Source of the DNA: Pseudomonadota bacterium
Lineage (GTDB): Bacteria; Pseudomonadota; Gammaproteobacteria; Steroidobacterales; Steroidobacteraceae
Direction: 5' to 3'
Assembly: GCA_023433515.1 (NCBI GenBank)
Contig: JAEZCN010000055.1
Coordinates: forward strand, 1 to 24,174
DNA: 24,174 bases
Shown: piece after piece, positions 22,532-24,174 of the stretch
Layout of the letters: every line of letters starts with the position of its first letter
Numbering within the stretch: the stretch's first letter is position 1
The notes under the pieces: model-generated
The model's input: the letters and a program-made list of their open reading frames with translations, nothing else
Told to the model about the DNA's origin: nothing
Database searches by the model: none
Translations under genes and position numbers: made by a program

Positions 22532-24174
22532 TCAGGCTCCCGGATGCAAGTGATCATAAAGGGTGCGCGCCAGCGTTGTCCCGATCCCCGACACCGCCTC
22601 GAGATCGCCGAGACCCGCGCGCAGGAGACCCTGCATGCCGCCGAAGTGTCGCAGCAGAGCGCGTCGCTTCGCCGGACCCAGTCCCGGCACGGTTTCCAGC
22701 ACGGATTCGTTGTGGCGACGGGCGCGGCGTTTGCGGTGACCGGTGATGGCGAATCGATGCGCCTCGTCGCGAATGCGCTGGATCACGCGCAGCGCGGGTG
22801 AATCGGGTCCCGGCGCGAGCGCGGCGTCCGAGCCGTACACAAACAATCTTTCCTGCCCTGCCCTGCGATCCGGTCCTTTCGCGACGCCGACGAGCTCGAG
22901 GTCGGCGAAGCCGAGCTGCGCGAGCTCTTCGTGGACCTGGTTGATCTGGCCCAATCCGCCGTCGATGAGCAGCACGTCGGGCGCGACCACTTCACCGGCC
23001 CGGACACGCTCGTAGCGGCGCTTGAGCGCCTGGCGCAGCGCGCCGTAATCGTCGCCCGGGGTGACCCCGGTGATGTTGAATCGCCGGTATTCCTTCTTCA
23101 TCGGACCTTCCGGCCCGAACACGACACAGGACGCGACCGTGCCCTCGCCCGCCGTGTGACTGATGTCGAAGCATTCGAGACGCCTCGGCGCCTGCTCGAG
23201 GCCTAACAAGGTTCCGAGCGCGCCGAGCATGTCGGCGATGTCGGCCTTGCGCGCGCGCCGCATGCGCAATGCCTGGGTCGCGTTGTCGACCGTCATCGCC
23301 ATCCAGCGCGCGGGCAACGCGCGCGACGGACGCCACAGGCGCGAGCTGCTGCCCGCACGTTCGCCCAGCGCCTTCACGAGCGCATCCGCTTCGTCGAGCT
23401 CGAGGTTGACCAGGATCTCCGGCGGCGGCGGCGTGCTCGCGTAGTACTGCATCAGGAAGGAGGCGAGCGCCTCGTTGGGCTCGGCCAGGGATCCCTTGGG
23501 GAAATAGCAGGTCGAGCCGAGATTACGACCGCCGCGGATGATCATCACCGAGATCGCGAACTCGCCCGGCTCGCCGACCAGCCCGAACACGTCGATGTCG
23601 CGATCACCCTCGGCCGTGACGATCTGCTGCGACTGCACCTGCTTGAGCGCGGCGAGCTGATCGCGCAGCGAGGCCGCGCGTTCGTATTGCAGCGATTCGG
23701 CGGCCTGCTCCATCGCGCGCGCGAGCTCGGCGTTCACCTCGTCGTTGCGTCCCTCGAGCACCTTGACCGCGGCGCCGATGTCGCGCGCGTAGTCCTCGCG
23801 CGAGATCAGCTTCACGCACGGCGCCGAGCAGCGGCCGATCTGGTGTTGCAGGCAGGGTCGGCTGCGGTTTTCGAAGAAGCTGTCGCGGCAATTGCGGATG
23901 CGGAAGATCTTCTGTACCGAGAGCAGCGTTTCCTTGACCGCGCCCGCGCTCGGGAACGGCCCGAAGTAGCGCCCAGGCAGGTTGCGCGGTCCGCGGTAGA
24001 ACACCAGGCGCGGATACTCGTGCCCAGACGGTAGATAGATGTAGGGGAAACTCTTGTCGTCGCGCAGCACGATGTTGTAGCGCGGCCGGTGCTCCTTGAT
24101 GAGGTTGTATTCGAGCAGCAGCGCCTCGGTCTCGGAGCTCGTGAGCGTGACCTCGATGCGCGCGATCTGCCCGA
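22532..24174 (-). CDS. uvrC: UvrC, excinuclease ABC subunit C (5' end outside window)
   Basis: The frame runs from the window end to the TGA at 22532, about 546 residues. The first part, roughly 60 residues with the start codon and most of the GIY-YIG domain, is missing. Visible are the end of the GIY-YIG domain (NLIKEHRPRYNIVLRDDKSFP), the four-cysteine segment C-RDSFFENRSRPC and GRCSAPC expected to bind an iron-sulfur cluster, the UVR domain (EVNAELARAMEQAAESLQYERAA), the RNase H-like nuclease domain (CFDISHTAGEG, LLIDGGLGQ, HRFAITGHRKRR) and two C-terminal helix-hairpin-helix motifs. With UvrAB it cuts DNA on both sides of bulky lesions. Downstream genes are pgsA and the tRNAs. Confidence 0.97.
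   Translation of the reverse strand, partial: GQIARIEVTLTSSETEALLLEYNLIKEHRPRYNIVLRDDKSFPYIYLPSGHEYPRLVFYRGPRNLPGRYFGPFPSAGAVKETLLSVQKIFRIRNCRDSFFENRSRPCLQHQIGRCSAPCVKLISREDYARDIGAAVKVLEGRNDEVNAELARAMEQAAESLQYERAASLRDQLAALKQVQSQQIVTAEGDRDIDVFGLVGEPGEFAISVMIIRGGRNLGSTCYFPKGSLAEPNEALASFLMQYYASTPPPPEILVNLELDEADALVKALGERAGSSSRLWRPSRALPARWMAMTVDNATQALRMRRARKADIADMLGALGTLLGLEQAPRRLECFDISHTAGEGTVASCVVFGPEGPMKKEYRRFNITGVTPGDDYGALRQALKRRYERVRAGEVVAPDVLLIDGGLGQINQVHEELAQLGFADLELVGVAKGPDRRAGQERLFVYGSDAALAPGPDSPALRVIQRIRDEAHRFAITGHRKRRARRHNESVLETVPGLGPAKRRALLRHFGGMQGLLRAGLGDLEAVSGIGTTLARTLYDHLHPGA

Noticed and set aside
22856..22863. CCCTGCCC, a KOPS-like octamer (GGGCAGGG on minus) pointing toward dif
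   Set aside because: One match in 24 kb is within chance, and KOPS differ among bacteria. It can only support dif if many align genome-wide.

Overview
The window is GC-rich gammaproteobacterial chromosome. Two things support this: a complete nine-gene System I cytochrome c maturation operon, and the order uvrC-pgsA-tRNA-Gly-tRNA-Cys-tRNA-Leu, which also occurs in E. coli (uvrC-pgsA-glyW-cysT-leuZ). A PEP-CTERM protein and a gluconolactonase/ThuA pair suggest an environmental lineage, perhaps near Steroidobacter, Nevskiales or Xanthomonadales. That placement is inference from gene content.

Left end (1-1000): a 28-bp sequence at 969-996 is almost the E. coli dif site (XerC arm ACTGCGCATAA, centre TGTATA, XerD arm TTATGGTTAAT), so the window appears to start at the replication terminus. 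To its left are a small phage-type protein resembling the DUF3653/VC1465 family (to which the TLC-phage Xer activation factor XafT belongs) and a possible small membrane protein. The simplest reading is that 1 to about 985 is one end of an Xer-dependent integrative element (IMEX) inserted at dif. Nearly all genes to the right point toward dif, as expected for genes co-oriented with the replication fork.

1098-3600: an MliC-type lipoprotein gene, then a divergent plus-strand pair encoding exported SMP-30/gluconolactonase-like and ThuA-like proteins. The pair ends at a strong bidirectional terminator followed by a REP-like palindrome.

3585-9719 (minus strand): a Tat-type aldo/keto reductase translationally coupled to a double-VOC protein with an 80-residue histone-H1-like tail. 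Upstream of these is a beta-oxidation operon: a FadB/FadJ-like hydratase-dehydrogenase with a probable leaderless promoter, a thiolase and a DUF4230-like membrane protein.

9774-19995 (minus strand): ccmABCDEFGHI, mostly joined by ATGA overlaps, followed in the same direction by a MaoC-family hydratase, an ATP/ADP-translocase-type carrier and a MATE exporter. The CcmI is short and lacks the usual cytoplasmic loop.

20013-24174 (minus strand): uvrC (cut by the window end), pgsA, a LOG-family nucleotide hydrolase, tRNA-Gly(GCC), tRNA-Cys(GCA), a PEP-CTERM protein and tRNA-Leu(UAA). The LOG and PEP-CTERM genes lie inside the otherwise conserved uvrC-pgsA-tRNA block. A near-consensus promoter for the tRNAs has the LOG stop codon inside its -35 box. 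ccmA starts 17 nt after the tRNA-Leu 3' end with no visible ribosome binding site.
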